Shown here one piece after another: positions 23,420 through 33,065 of a stretch of 33,764 nt of DNA. The notes under the pieces are model-generated. The model did not search any database. It was given only the letters and a program-made list of their open reading frames with translations, and was not told the DNA's origin. The translations under genes and the position numbers were made by a program. Numbering within the stretch: the first letter of the stretch is position 1; each line of letters begins with the position of its first letter. This DNA comes from JAOUEA01 sp040882605 (lineage in GTDB: Bacteria; Actinomycetota; UBA4738; HRBIN12): the NCBI GenBank assembly GCA_040882605.1, contig JBBEAY010000029.1, positions 1 to 33,764 of the forward strand, written 5' to 3'.

Positions 23420-24028
23420 TCAGCTCGCGATGAGGTCGTCGAGGGTGCGTTCGAGGTCGGCCTGCTCGAGCTCATACGGCACGACGGTGGTCTCGCCCGA
23501 GTCATCGACGAAGACCCACGCCGGCTGATACGCGACGCCGAACCGAGCCCAAAGGGAACCGTCCTCGGTGACGGCCTGCGGGAATCCGAGCCCGAACTCC
23601 TCGACGAAGGACCGCATGTTGTCGGTGGAGTCGTTACCCGGCACGCCGATGAACTCCACGTCGTTCCCGTAGACCCGCGCGACCCGCGCGACTTCAGGGG
23701 CTGCCCCCTGGCAGATCGTTCACCACGGGGCCCAGAACCAGAAGGCCACATCGCTGCCCGAGTAGTCCTCACCCTCGATGGTGCCGCCGTCGAGCCGCGG
23801 AGCGGAGAAGCGAAGGACCTCGGCCGTGGGGCCGCTACCGGTCGCGGTCGGTACGACGGCCGCGCCGCTCCCGCCCTGCGACGGGCTCTCGTTCGCCGTG
23901 CCCGCTGAGCGATCGTCGGTCGGCGACACCCCAGGCGCATCGACGGCGTCTCCCGCACCGGAGCATGCGGCAGCGGCGATCACCAGGATTGTCAACGCTG
24001 CCATGCGGCGACGGGCTCGGGGGGACAT
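23420..24028 (-). CDS. candidate selenoprotein: MPT53/DsbE-like thioredoxin-fold lipoprotein with UxxC
   Basis: Read through one in-frame TGA (23720-23722), the frame encodes 202 residues. An Arg-rich start and hydrophobic segment end in a possible lipobox cysteine (C22), then a Ser/Gly-rich linker (about 23-65), then a thioredoxin fold. The active site reads F-W-F-W-A-P-W-TGA-T-I-C; in mycobacterial MPT53/DsbE and DsbF the TGA position is the first Cys of W-C-x-x-C. The fold goes on after the stop: E-V-A-R-V-A-R-V-Y, F-I-G-V-P-G, W-A-R-F-G-V-A-Y-Q-P-A-W-V-F-V-D, including the cis-Pro. A SECIS-like hairpin follows the TGA. I infer selenocysteine at 103 and Cys at 106. The role would be extracytoplasmic thiol-disulfide exchange. 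A nonsense mutation or base-call error is the alternative. ATG 24028 is preferred to TTG 24031. Confidence 0.75.
23690..23722 (-). promoter_or_regulatory. candidate bacterial SECIS element after the in-frame UGA
   Basis: On the minus strand the UGA (23722-23720) is followed by nine bases, then CAGGGG-GCAG-CCCCTG (23710-23695). This is a perfect 6-bp stem with a GCAG tetraloop whose first base is G, 16 nt after the UGA. A lower helix of three pairs (GAU with GUC) can form around it across an internal loop. As I recall the bacterial SECIS rules, a G among the first two loop bases and a UGA-to-loop distance of about 16-37 nt are required; both hold. SelB would bind it to deliver Sec-tRNA. Confidence 0.65.
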
Positions 24029-24076
24029 CAACCCATGCTACGGGTGCTCTGCTCGAAGGAGTGCAGCCGCCGGCGC

Positions 24077-24931
24077 TCACCCGGGAGGTTCGAGGCGTGC
24101 TTTCAGCGCTTCCACGTCGAGATCTGGCTGCGGGAAGCGGGGATCCAGGCGTTCGAGCGTCTCGACGAGCAGCTTCGAGATCGCCCAGTTGCGGTACCAC
24201 TTGCGATCGGCGGGGATCACGTACCACGGTGCGGCACCGGTCGAGCACTCGCGGATCGCATCGTCGTAGGCGGTCATGTATCCGCGCCAGCGCGCTCGTT
24301 CGTCGAGGTCGCCTTCGTTGAACTTCCAGTGCTTCGATGGATCGTTGAGACGCGCGAGCAGGCGTTCCCGCTGTTCGTCGTAGGAGATGTGCAACATGCA
24401 CTTCACGATCACGGTGCCGGCGGCGACGACACCCCGCTCGAACTCTACGATCTCGGCGTAGCGCGGCCGCCAGACCGGCTCGGGTACCAGCGAACGAACG
24501 CGCACGATCAGCACGTCCTCGTAGTGCGAACGGTCGAACACCATGATCTCGCCGGAGGCGGGCAGCTTCCGTTCGATGCGCCACAGGAAATGGTGCGCGA
24601 GCTCTTCCTCGGTCGGCTTCTTGAACGACGACACCTCGACCCCGGCCGGGTGCATCGTCGAGAAGACGTGTCGGATCACGCCGCCCTTGCCGCTCGTGTC
24701 CATGCCCTGTAGCACCACGAGCAGCGAGCGAGAGCCCTCGACCCACAGGCGTTCCTGCAGCTCGTCGAGACGCTCCCCGAGCGCCGGCATCTCGGCTTCG
24801 GCGGCTTCGGCGGCTTCGCGATCATCGACGCCCGGTGTCGACCGTGGGTCGATGCCGGCCAGGATCGAATCTGCCGGGTCGGGCCGCACGATGTCGGGTC
24901 CCAGCAGGTCGGCAACGCTCGGTTCGGGCAT
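24077..24931 (-). CDS. ppk2: polyphosphate kinase 2 (PPK2 family)
   Basis: 284 residues. After an acidic N-terminal region come the Walker A loop G-M-D-T-S-G-K-G-G at 76-84, then V-S-S-F-K-K-P-T-E-E-E-L, and the Walker B/lid region F-D-R-S-H-Y-E-D-V at 132-140. The C-terminal half has K-C-M-L-H-I-S-Y-D-E-Q and K-W-Y-R-N-W-A-I-S-K-L-L. PPK2 enzymes use polyphosphate to phosphorylate nucleotides (AMP, ADP or GDP). It starts 14 nt after potC in the same direction, without a clear SD. A stretch coding E-A-A-E-A-A-E-A-E comes from a short GGCTTCGGC-type DNA repeat. The Ppx domain at 1170-2594 is the opposing enzyme. Confidence 0.93.
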   Translation of the reverse strand: MPEPSVADLLGPDIVRPDPADSILAGIDPRSTPGVDDREAAEAAEAEMPALGERLDELQERLWVEGSRSLLVVLQGMDTSGKGGVIRHVFSTMHPAGVEVSSFKKPTEEELAHHFLWRIERKLPASGEIMVFDRSHYEDVLIVRVRSLVPEPVWRPRYAEIVEFERGVVAAGTVIVKCMLHISYDEQRERLLARLNDPSKHWKFNEGDLDERARWRGYMTAYDDAIRECSTGAAPWYVIPADRKWYRNWAISKLLVETLERLDPRFPQPDLDVEALKARLEPPG

Positions 24932-24945
24932 CGGCTCGACCGTCT

Positions 24946-25824
24946 CTACAGCCGGATGTTCGCCACGTCGGCGCCCTCGGCCTGCACGCCCTGGCGCTTC
25001 GCGAGGGCCCGCATGCCGGTCACTCCCACGCCGATCGCCGCGAGCGAGATCACGAGCATCAGGGTCGCCGTGGCGTTCAATGCCGGGTTCGGCGCCGTGC
25101 GACCGGAGCTGTAGATCAGCATCGGCACGGTCTGTGTCTTGAGGTCGGTCGCCAGGAACTGGCTCGTGACGAAGTCGTCGATCGACAGCGCGAAGACGAT
25201 CGTGAACGCGGCGAAGACCGCGGGTGTGAGCAACGGCAGCAACACGCGCCGTAAGGCGTCGAGGGGAGGCGCGCCGAGATCCATCGCGGCCTCCTCGAGA
25301 TCGGGACCGACGCTGAAGATGCGGCCCCGCAGCACGACCACGACGTAGGGGATCGACCACGTGACATGCCCGAAGACCTGGCCGATCGTGCCAGGGTTCG
25401 GGAACGGGTAGAGGAAGACGAGCGTGAAGAAGATGCCGGTCGCGAGCACGATCTCGGGGGTCACGAGCGGCAGCAACATCAGGAAGTTCGCCGAACCCGA
25501 GCCGCGACCCCGCCAGCGCGCGAGTCCGAGCGCGAGCGCGATCCCGATCGGCGTGGCGATCGCCATCGTGGCCACCGCGAGGATCAAGCTCTGGCGGATC
25601 GCCGATGTGAGCGTCGGGTCGTGCAGCACCGACAGGTCGGGGTTGCCGATCCACCATTCCAGGGAGAAGCCTTGCCAGACGCTGCGCGAGCGGCCCGCGT
25701 TGAACGAGAAGCCGATCGCGATCACGACCGGCACGATCGCCCACACGATGTAGAGCCAGGTGAAGAGCGCGAGGAAGCGGCGCTTGCGCCACGGGTTCGC
25801 CAGCAGGTTCCCGACGACGCTCAT
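24946..25824 (-). CDS. potC: spermidine/putrescine-type ABC transporter permease (PotC-like)
   Basis: 292 residues with six hydrophobic segments, the first at about 20-40. The cytoplasmic EAA loop that docks to the ATPase is at about 178-198 (E-E-A-A-M-D-L-G-A, then V-L-L-P-L). M-L-L-P-L-V-T-P-E-I-V-L-A-T-G and D-D-F-V-T-S-Q-F are typical of PotC. It forms the inner-membrane channel together with the PotB-like protein. The start ATG overlaps the potB stop as ATGA (25821-25824). The ATPase subunit (PotA) is not in the window. Confidence 0.93.
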   Translation of the reverse strand: MSVVGNLLANPWRKRRFLALFTWLYIVWAIVPVVIAIGFSFNAGRSRSVWQGFSLEWWIGNPDLSVLHDPTLTSAIRQSLILAVATMAIATPIGIALALGLARWRGRGSGSANFLMLLPLVTPEIVLATGIFFTLVFLYPFPNPGTIGQVFGHVTWSIPYVVVVLRGRIFSVGPDLEEAAMDLGAPPLDALRRVLLPLLTPAVFAAFTIVFALSIDDFVTSQFLATDLKTQTVPMLIYSSGRTAPNPALNATATLMLVISLAAIGVGVTGMRALAKRQGVQAEGADVANIRL

Positions 25825-26774
25825 GCTCTGGTCGCCTCGCGGGTGCTGCGGGCCGTTGAGAAGATGTAGTAAAGGGTCAGCAGCGAGACGAAGAGCGCGA
25901 GGACCGTAACGAGCGCTGCGCCGCGCGCCTGGGCGTAGCCGAAGGTCGTCTCCTGCAGCAGCGACTGGATCGAGTTGCCGATCATCGCGGTGCTCGACCG
26001 ACCGTTCGACAGCAGGTAGGCGGTGTAGAAGTCGCCGAACATCGGCAGCATGATGATCGCAACGCCGGCAAGGATGCCGTTCTTCGACAGGGGAAGCGTC
26101 ACCCGCACGAACGTGCTGAACGAGCTCGCCCCGAGGTCCCACGCTGCCTCGAGGTAGCTGTTCTGAAGGCGGTCGAGCGCGGCGAACAGCGGCAGGATCA
26201 AGAACGGCACGTAGCCGTACGCGAGGCCGAAGATCACCGTGATGCCCTTGCCCTCGAGCCACGGGTAGGGGTCCTGCAAGATGCCGAGACCCATGAGCAC
26301 CCGGTTGACGAGCCCCTCCTCGTTGAGCAGACCGACCCAGGCGAGCATTCGCATCAGGTAGCTGATCCAGAACGGCAGCACGAGGAAGGCGAGCACGAGT
26401 CCACGCAGACGACCCTGCAGCCTCGAAACGTAGTAGGCCACGGGGTAACCGATCACCAGGCAGAGCGCGACCGCGCTGAAGACGTAGCGGAGGGTGCGCA
26501 GGAACACGACGCGGTACACGCCGTCGGAAGCCGCGAGCTGTTCGAACACGTAGCTGAACGACGCGCGGTCCCAGTACGCGGGGTTCCACTGCGGCACCGC
26601 GCTGCCGGTCGTTGGGCTGAGCGAGCCTCCCGCCATCGAAACGAGGGCGTAGAAGGGAACGACGAACAGCAGGATCAGCCACAGCACGCCCGGCGACGCG
26701 GCCCATTTCCAGAACCCGCGCGGGTACAGCATCGTGAGCGAGTTCTCTGGTATCGCTGCGCGCCGCCGACCCAT
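25821..26774 (-). CDS. potB: spermidine/putrescine-type ABC transporter permease (PotB-like)
   Basis: 317 residues with about six membrane segments, beginning at about 28-47 (V-L-W-L-I-L-L-F-V-V-P). A large external loop follows (48-90). The EAA loop is at about 209-229 (E-A-A-W-D-L-G-A, V-T-L-P-L), and M-L-P-M-F-G-D-F-Y-T lies after it, as in PotB-type permeases for polyamines. The start at 26774 is without a clear SD; the ATG at 26732 just before the first membrane segment is possible. It lies 77 nt after the CocE-like gene. The matching binding protein is encoded divergently at 29016. Confidence 0.92.
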   Translation of the reverse strand: MGRRRAAIPENSLTMLYPRGFWKWAASPGVLWLILLFVVPFYALVSMAGGSLSPTTGSAVPQWNPAYWDRASFSYVFEQLAASDGVYRVVFLRTLRYVFSAVALCLVIGYPVAYYVSRLQGRLRGLVLAFLVLPFWISYLMRMLAWVGLLNEEGLVNRVLMGLGILQDPYPWLEGKGITVIFGLAYGYVPFLILPLFAALDRLQNSYLEAAWDLGASSFSTFVRVTLPLSKNGILAGVAIIMLPMFGDFYTAYLLSNGRSSTAMIGNSIQSLLQETTFGYAQARGAALVTVLALFVSLLTLYYIFSTARSTREATRA

Positions 26775-26851
26775 CTCGCGCGGACGCTAGCACTTGCCGC
26801 TCGCAGCGTGCAGGGACCGTCGGTCACGCGGTCGCGGGTTGTGCCCGGCGA

Positions 26852-28813
26852 TCAATGAAGCCCGCGGGGGACCGCTCGCTCCCAGCGCCGGTGTGCGACC
26901 TGCCTGTCGTCCTCGTAGACCTCGAGCTCGAGGGTGAGCTGCCAGGTGTCGCGGTCGGTCCGCAGAGTTCCTTGCGACACCGCCCTCACCGTGGCTTCGG
27001 GGAAGGCCAGCTCGAAGCTCGTGGCACCGGTCGCCCAGGCCCGACCGGGCTCGACGGTCGAGACGCCGATCTCCCCGCCATAGGTGTCGACGATGCGGAT
27101 GTCGCCGGCCTCTCCCCGGACCCCGCCGTGCTCGATCTGCACGCGGCGCTCGCGTGCGAGCACGTCGTCCTCGATCGTCCAGGTCACCCGTTCGGGCCGG
27201 TGCGGCGCCGGTACGCCTGCCGCGAACGCCGGCGGCTCCGCCTCGGGCGGCGGCCCGTCGAGCACCGGCAGCACCAGGCGCGAGGCGGCCGGGTCGATGG
27301 TGAGTGTTCCCGCGTGCGGCGGCGGCCAGCTCGAAGGGAAGTCGGCGCCGGCCAGGTCGAGTCGCAACCGGTGACCCGGTTCCACTATGTAGGCGGTCGC
27401 GTCGAGTTCGAGCGATACCTGCACCGGCTCGCCCGGTCGGAGCGGCGCCGGGTGGTCGTGGGAGTCGCGGTGCGAGAGGTTCAAGATGCCTCGAGTGATC
27501 AGGGCCGAGATGCCGTCGGGGAACACGTCGCAGAGCTTCGCGCTGACGAAGGCGACGGGGGTCGACGACGAGATGCGAAGCTCGACGCGCGGGTGACCGG
27601 CGATCTCGAGCTCGGCCGCCGTCTGCATCACGTCGTAGGCGAGTGAGAAGGCCTCGTCTGCGCGTTGGTCCCACGGCGATCCGAACGGCAGGTCGGCCGC
27701 GCACCAGATCGACCCGGTCACCCCGACGTCGCCTCGAACGTCGAGCACGTCGCCGGCGTCGGTCCGGGCCCCGCCGGCGAACCGGTCGGCGTCGACGAGC
27801 TCGTGCACGCGCTCGTGCAGGCGCTCTGGCGGCCACGCCGGCTCGGCCCGCCAGCCGCCCCGGAGGTCTTGCAGGTCGGGCTCGGGCCGGGTCGCGCGCC
27901 GCATGAACAGCTGGATGGGGGGTTCTCGGTCGACGCCGTTGTCCTCGTCCGCCAACCATCGTCGCCACCAACTGATCATCTCGGGCACGTGGTCGACGCG
28001 GGGTCCGGGCATCGACAAACGGGGGCTCATGTGGCTCCAGGGCCCGAACAGCAGCCGTTTCGGGCACTGGAGCCGCTCGAAGCCGCGGAAGGCCATGTTC
28101 CGGTAGCCGTCGGCGTGCCCTGCGATGATCATCGTCGCGGCCTCGATCCGCTCGTATCCGTCGAACCACACCGAGCCGTGTCGCCAGTACTCGCCTTCGT
28201 CTTGCTGCTCGAGCCAGGTGAGCTCCCATGGCTCGTTCGCCTCGATCCGGCGCATCCACTCGTGCCGCCAACCCTCGCCATACACCGACGGCACCGGTGG
28301 CAGGGCGTTCATCGCTAACATGTTCATCGGGTAGTCGAGGAAGTCGATGCCTCGGCGTATCCCGCCTCCGTAGTGCACGTCGTCGGTGTAGCGCCGGTCG
28401 GTCGCGTAGATCGGGATGATGGCCTTCAGCGCCGGGGGTCGCATCGCCGCTACCTGCAACGAGTTGAAGCCGCTGTACGAGGTGCCGAACATGCCGACGT
28501 TGCCGTTCGACCACGCCTGCGACGACAACCAGTCGATCACGAAGAGCCAGTCGTCCCATTCGCGCCGGGTGTACTCGTCGAGCGCTATGCCTTCGCTGGA
28601 GCCGGTGCCCCGCACGTCGGCTCGGCAGACGGCCAGGCCGCCCTCATCGCACAAGCGACGGTACAGCCGGGTCGCATCGGACAGATCGTCCTTGCGGTAC
28701 GGCCGGGCCTCGAACACCACAGGCCATGGCGCGGGCTCGTGGTCGGGCAGGTGTAGCGTCACCGCGATCCGCACGCCGTCGTCCATCGTCAGGAATCGTC
28801 GTTCGTCGGTCAC
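26852..28813 (-). CDS. CocE/NonD family alpha/beta hydrolase (X-Pro dipeptidyl-peptidase S15-like)
   Basis: 653 residues from GTG 28813. The N-terminal alpha/beta-hydrolase half has F-E-A-R-P-Y-R-K near 35-41, D-V-R-G-T-G-S-S-E-G, the nucleophile S112 in G-T-S-Y-S-G, Asp235 in A-G-H-A-D-G-Y, and His261 in G-P-W-S-H. The C-terminal jelly-roll domain (about 390-640) carries the family's P-G-H-R-L-R-L and related strands. Relatives cleave X-Pro peptides, cocaine-like esters or beta-lactam acyl groups; the substrate here is unknown. There is no signal peptide. An upstream TTG at 28849 extends the frame by 12 residues; AGAGGAG lies 12 nt before the chosen GTG. It stands between potD and potB. Confidence 0.9.
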   Translation of the reverse strand: MTDERRFLTMDDGVRIAVTLHLPDHEPAPWPVVFEARPYRKDDLSDATRLYRRLCDEGGLAVCRADVRGTGSSEGIALDEYTRREWDDWLFVIDWLSSQAWSNGNVGMFGTSYSGFNSLQVAAMRPPALKAIIPIYATDRRYTDDVHYGGGIRRGIDFLDYPMNMLAMNALPPVPSVYGEGWRHEWMRRIEANEPWELTWLEQQDEGEYWRHGSVWFDGYERIEAATMIIAGHADGYRNMAFRGFERLQCPKRLLFGPWSHMSPRLSMPGPRVDHVPEMISWWRRWLADEDNGVDREPPIQLFMRRATRPEPDLQDLRGGWRAEPAWPPERLHERVHELVDADRFAGGARTDAGDVLDVRGDVGVTGSIWCAADLPFGSPWDQRADEAFSLAYDVMQTAAELEIAGHPRVELRISSSTPVAFVSAKLCDVFPDGISALITRGILNLSHRDSHDHPAPLRPGEPVQVSLELDATAYIVEPGHRLRLDLAGADFPSSWPPPHAGTLTIDPAASRLVLPVLDGPPPEAEPPAFAAGVPAPHRPERVTWTIEDDVLARERRVQIEHGGVRGEAGDIRIVDTYGGEIGVSTVEPGRAWATGATSFELAFPEATVRAVSQGTLRTDRDTWQLTLELEVYEDDRQVAHRRWERAVPRGLH

Positions 28814-28948
28814 TCGATGAGCGCGCTCCTCTTTGGGGTCGCCAGGCAAGCCATATGTCCGCTGGACGCTAGCACCCGATGACGAGGCCGGAACCCGGCT
28901 GCGCGGTTCGATGCCGACCGATGGTCACCATGCATCGCCCGTCTTGTC

Positions 28949-28977
28949 TTGACAGGCTGGTCTCGCGCCGGTAGACC
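28949..28977 (+). promoter_or_regulatory. candidate promoter of potD
   Basis: TTGACA (28949-28954), a perfect -35 hexamer, is followed after 17 bp by TAGACC (28972-28977), a weak -10. The start of potD is 39 nt further on, and GAGGGGG (29002-29008) is its SD. The element stands in the 202-nt gap between the divergent CocE-like gene and potD. Confidence 0.5.
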
Positions 28978-29015
28978 CCCCATGACTCGTCCGCGAACAC
29001 TGAGGGGGTTCTTGC

Positions 29016-30278
29016 ATGACGCATCCTAAGGAACGGCCGACCCATAGCCGCAGGGAGTTTTTGAAGCGCGCGGCAGCGGCCGGCATCGCCTTGCCGTCGA
29101 TGAGCGCTGTGCTCGCGGCGTGCCGCGACAGCTCGTCCGACGGTGCGGGAGGGGGCGCCACGGCCGGGGCGGGCGGTATCTCCCTCGCGTCACCCGACAA
29201 CCCGGTGACCCTGCCCCTGTACAACGACATCCCCTCGATCGAGGACGGCCTGACGCAAGAGGCCGGCCCGCTCCGCGTTTACAACTGGAACGACTACATC
29301 TACAAGAAAGTCATCAAGCAGTTCGAAGCTGAGTTCGGCGTGGAGGTCGAGTTCACGCAGTTCGCCGGCATGGCCGAGGCCATGAACAAGGTGCAGAACG
29401 ACACGATCCAGTGGGACCTGTTCTTCCCCACGATCGAGAACGTGGGCAAGCTCGTCGCCGCTAAACGCGTGCAGCCGTACAACCATACGTACATGACCAA
29501 CATGCCGAACGTCTGGCCCTACTTCCTCGACCCCTGGTACGACGGGGCCGCGCAATACACGATGCCCTACCTCACCTGGAAGACGGGCATCGGCTACCGC
29601 CGTGACTTCGTCGAGGATCCGGCGACCTACGACATGCCCTTCGATATCTTCTGGGACACGAAGTACGACGGCAAGGTGGGCGTGCTCGATGAATATCGCG
29701 AGACGATCGGCATGGCGCTCCTGCGTAACGGCGGCACCGACTTCAACTCCACCGACCCGACCGAGCTGGCCACCGCCGTCGACTCGCTGGGCGAGCTGAT
29801 CGACCTGGTGAACGTCGAGATCGGTCCCGGCGACTACCAGAAACTCGCTGAGGGCACGAGCCACGTGCGCTACTCGTGGTCGGGCAACATGAACTACGCC
29901 CAGTACTACTTGCCCAAGGGCACCGAGGTCGACGTGCTCGGCTACTACTACCCGCCCGAAGGCGGTTGGGAAGTCGCCAACGACACGATCTTGATCAACA
30001 AGGAAGCCGAGAGCCCGGTGCTCGCGCACCTGTTCATCAACTTCCTGTTGGACAAGGAAGTCGCGCTCACGAACTTCGGGTACGAGGGTTTCCAGCCGCC
30101 GCTCGTGGGTGTCGATCGCCAGGAGTTCCTCGACGCCGGATACATCCCGTCGAACCTCGAGAACACGCTGGTGGCCGAGGAAGACTTCGCCCAGGGGCAG
30201 CCGGTGCTGCCGCTGTCGCCCGAGGACGACCAGCTGTATCAGGACGAGTGGGCGAGGTTCAAGGCGGGAGTGGCCTAG
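29016..30278 (+). CDS. potD: polyamine-type ABC transporter substrate-binding lipoprotein (PotD-like)
   Basis: 420 residues. A twin-arginine motif S-R-R-E-F-L-K (11-17) and lipobox L-A-A-C (C36) mark a Tat-exported lipoprotein. After a Gly/Ala-rich linker the PotD/PotF fold begins with L-R-V-Y-N-W-N-D-Y-I near 86-95. W-D-L-F-F-P-T follows, and W-S-G-N-M-N-Y-A lies in the ligand cleft. PotD-like proteins bind spermidine or putrescine outside the cell and hand it to PotB/PotC. Those permeases lie on the other strand beyond the hydrolase gene, an unusual split. A terminator follows directly. Confidence 0.92.
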   Translation: MTHPKERPTHSRREFLKRAAAAGIALPSMSAVLAACRDSSSDGAGGGATAGAGGISLASPDNPVTLPLYNDIPSIEDGLTQEAGPLRVYNWNDYIYKKVIKQFEAEFGVEVEFTQFAGMAEAMNKVQNDTIQWDLFFPTIENVGKLVAAKRVQPYNHTYMTNMPNVWPYFLDPWYDGAAQYTMPYLTWKTGIGYRRDFVEDPATYDMPFDIFWDTKYDGKVGVLDEYRETIGMALLRNGGTDFNSTDPTELATAVDSLGELIDLVNVEIGPGDYQKLAEGTSHVRYSWSGNMNYAQYYLPKGTEVDVLGYYYPPEGGWEVANDTILINKEAESPVLAHLFINFLLDKEVALTNFGYEGFQPPLVGVDRQEFLDAGYIPSNLENTLVAEEDFAQGQPVLPLSPEDDQLYQDEWARFKAGVA

Positions 30279-30299
30279 AGCCGCCCGACGGTACACTCC

Positions 30300-30338
30300 G
30301 AGGGGCCCGTGCTTCGCGCGGGTCCCTCGTTCGTTTTT
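30300..30338 (+). terminator. intrinsic terminator after potD
   Basis: A 12-bp stem (30300-30311 with 30317-30328, two G-U pairs) has the loop CTTCG and is followed by GTTCGTTTTT (30329-30338). It begins 22 nt after the potD stop and 65 nt before typA, so it separates the two transcripts. Confidence 0.88.
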
Positions 30339-30364
30339 CCCCGCCTGACGACCGGAGTTGCCCC

Positions 30365-32197
<1,833 letters not shown>

Positions 32198-32198
32198 C

Positions 32199-32990
32199 GT
32201 GCTGGAGGAGCGGCTTCCCGGCGGGAACGTCGGGGGAGCCGTGCGCGTGGGCGACACCGTTCGTCGCGCGACCGGGCCCTGGACCCCGGCCGTGCACGCT
32301 TTGCTGCGACACCTCGAGCTTGCCGGGTTCGAGGCCGCGCCACGGGTGCTCGGGGTCGACGATGATGGCCGCGAGGTGCTCTCATTCATCGAGGGCGAGA
32401 CCGTCGGCGACGATGATCCGCGGCCGGCGTGGTGGCACCTCGACGACACGCTGGTGCAAGCGGTCAGCCTGCTGAGGCAGTTCCACGAGGCAAGCGTGTC
32501 GTTCGAACCGCCGCCCGGCGCCCGCTGGCGGTTCGTCGGCCGGCCCGGACCGGATGCGACGATCGTGCACGGCGACTGGGCGCCCTACAACGTCGTGTGG
32601 CATGACGGTCGCGTCGTCGGCGTGATCGACTGGGACCTGGCACGCCCCGGTGATCCGCTGGACGATCTCGCGTTCGCGGCCTGGCATTGGGCGCCGTTGC
32701 ACCACCCCGCGATGCTCGATCGCGGTGAGCTCGGTCCGTGGCGACAGCCCGAGCGCGAGCGACGCATGAGGCTGATCGTCAAGACCTACGGGCTCGATGA
32801 TCGCCGCGGCTTCATCGAGCGGGTGATCGCGCGCATCAGGGCGAGCGCGGAGGGCATCGAAGGAGCGGCCGCGGCCGGCGACGAAGGCATGATCCGACTG
32901 CGCGATCTCGGCGTGGTCGAAGACGTTCGCCGATCTGCGGCCTGGGTCGAGGAGCACGCGAGGGCGTTCGCACACGCGATCGAGGCGTAG
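32199..32990 (+). CDS. aminoglycoside-phosphotransferase-family kinase
   Basis: 263 residues from GTG 32199, one base after the typA stop, so translation is probably coupled. The APH catalytic loop I-V-H-G-D-W-A-P-Y-N-V-V is at 122-133 and the metal-binding D-W-D at 144-146, followed by A-R-P-G-D-P-L-D-D-L-A-F. The N-terminal lobe is short, with no obvious ATP lysine. The family phosphorylates small molecules such as aminoglycosides, choline or homoserine; nothing here indicates resistance. The upstream frame extension to 32085 lies inside typA and was rejected. Confidence 0.88.
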   Translation: MLEERLPGGNVGGAVRVGDTVRRATGPWTPAVHALLRHLELAGFEAAPRVLGVDDDGREVLSFIEGETVGDDDPRPAWWHLDDTLVQAVSLLRQFHEASVSFEPPPGARWRFVGRPGPDATIVHGDWAPYNVVWHDGRVVGVIDWDLARPGDPLDDLAFAAWHWAPLHHPAMLDRGELGPWRQPERERRMRLIVKTYGLDDRRGFIERVIARIRASAEGIEGAAAAGDEGMIRLRDLGVVEDVRRSAAWVEEHARAFAHAIEA

Positions 32991-33065
32991 CGTCACCTGC
33001 TCGGGAAGCATGTGACCCGCCGGGGCGTTCGCACCCTCGATCGATGACGACGAGAGGGGGTCGAC

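Noticed and set aside
23420..23659. A separate 79-aa protein starting at GTG 23659
   Set aside because: It has no signal peptide or active site and begins inside the thioredoxin fold; it is the back half of the UGA-containing gene in the same frame.
24077..25792. One continuous 571-codon frame joining PPK2 to upstream sequence
   Set aside because: The upstream part is a shadow of potC in another frame; PPK2 homology is confined to the last 284 codons.
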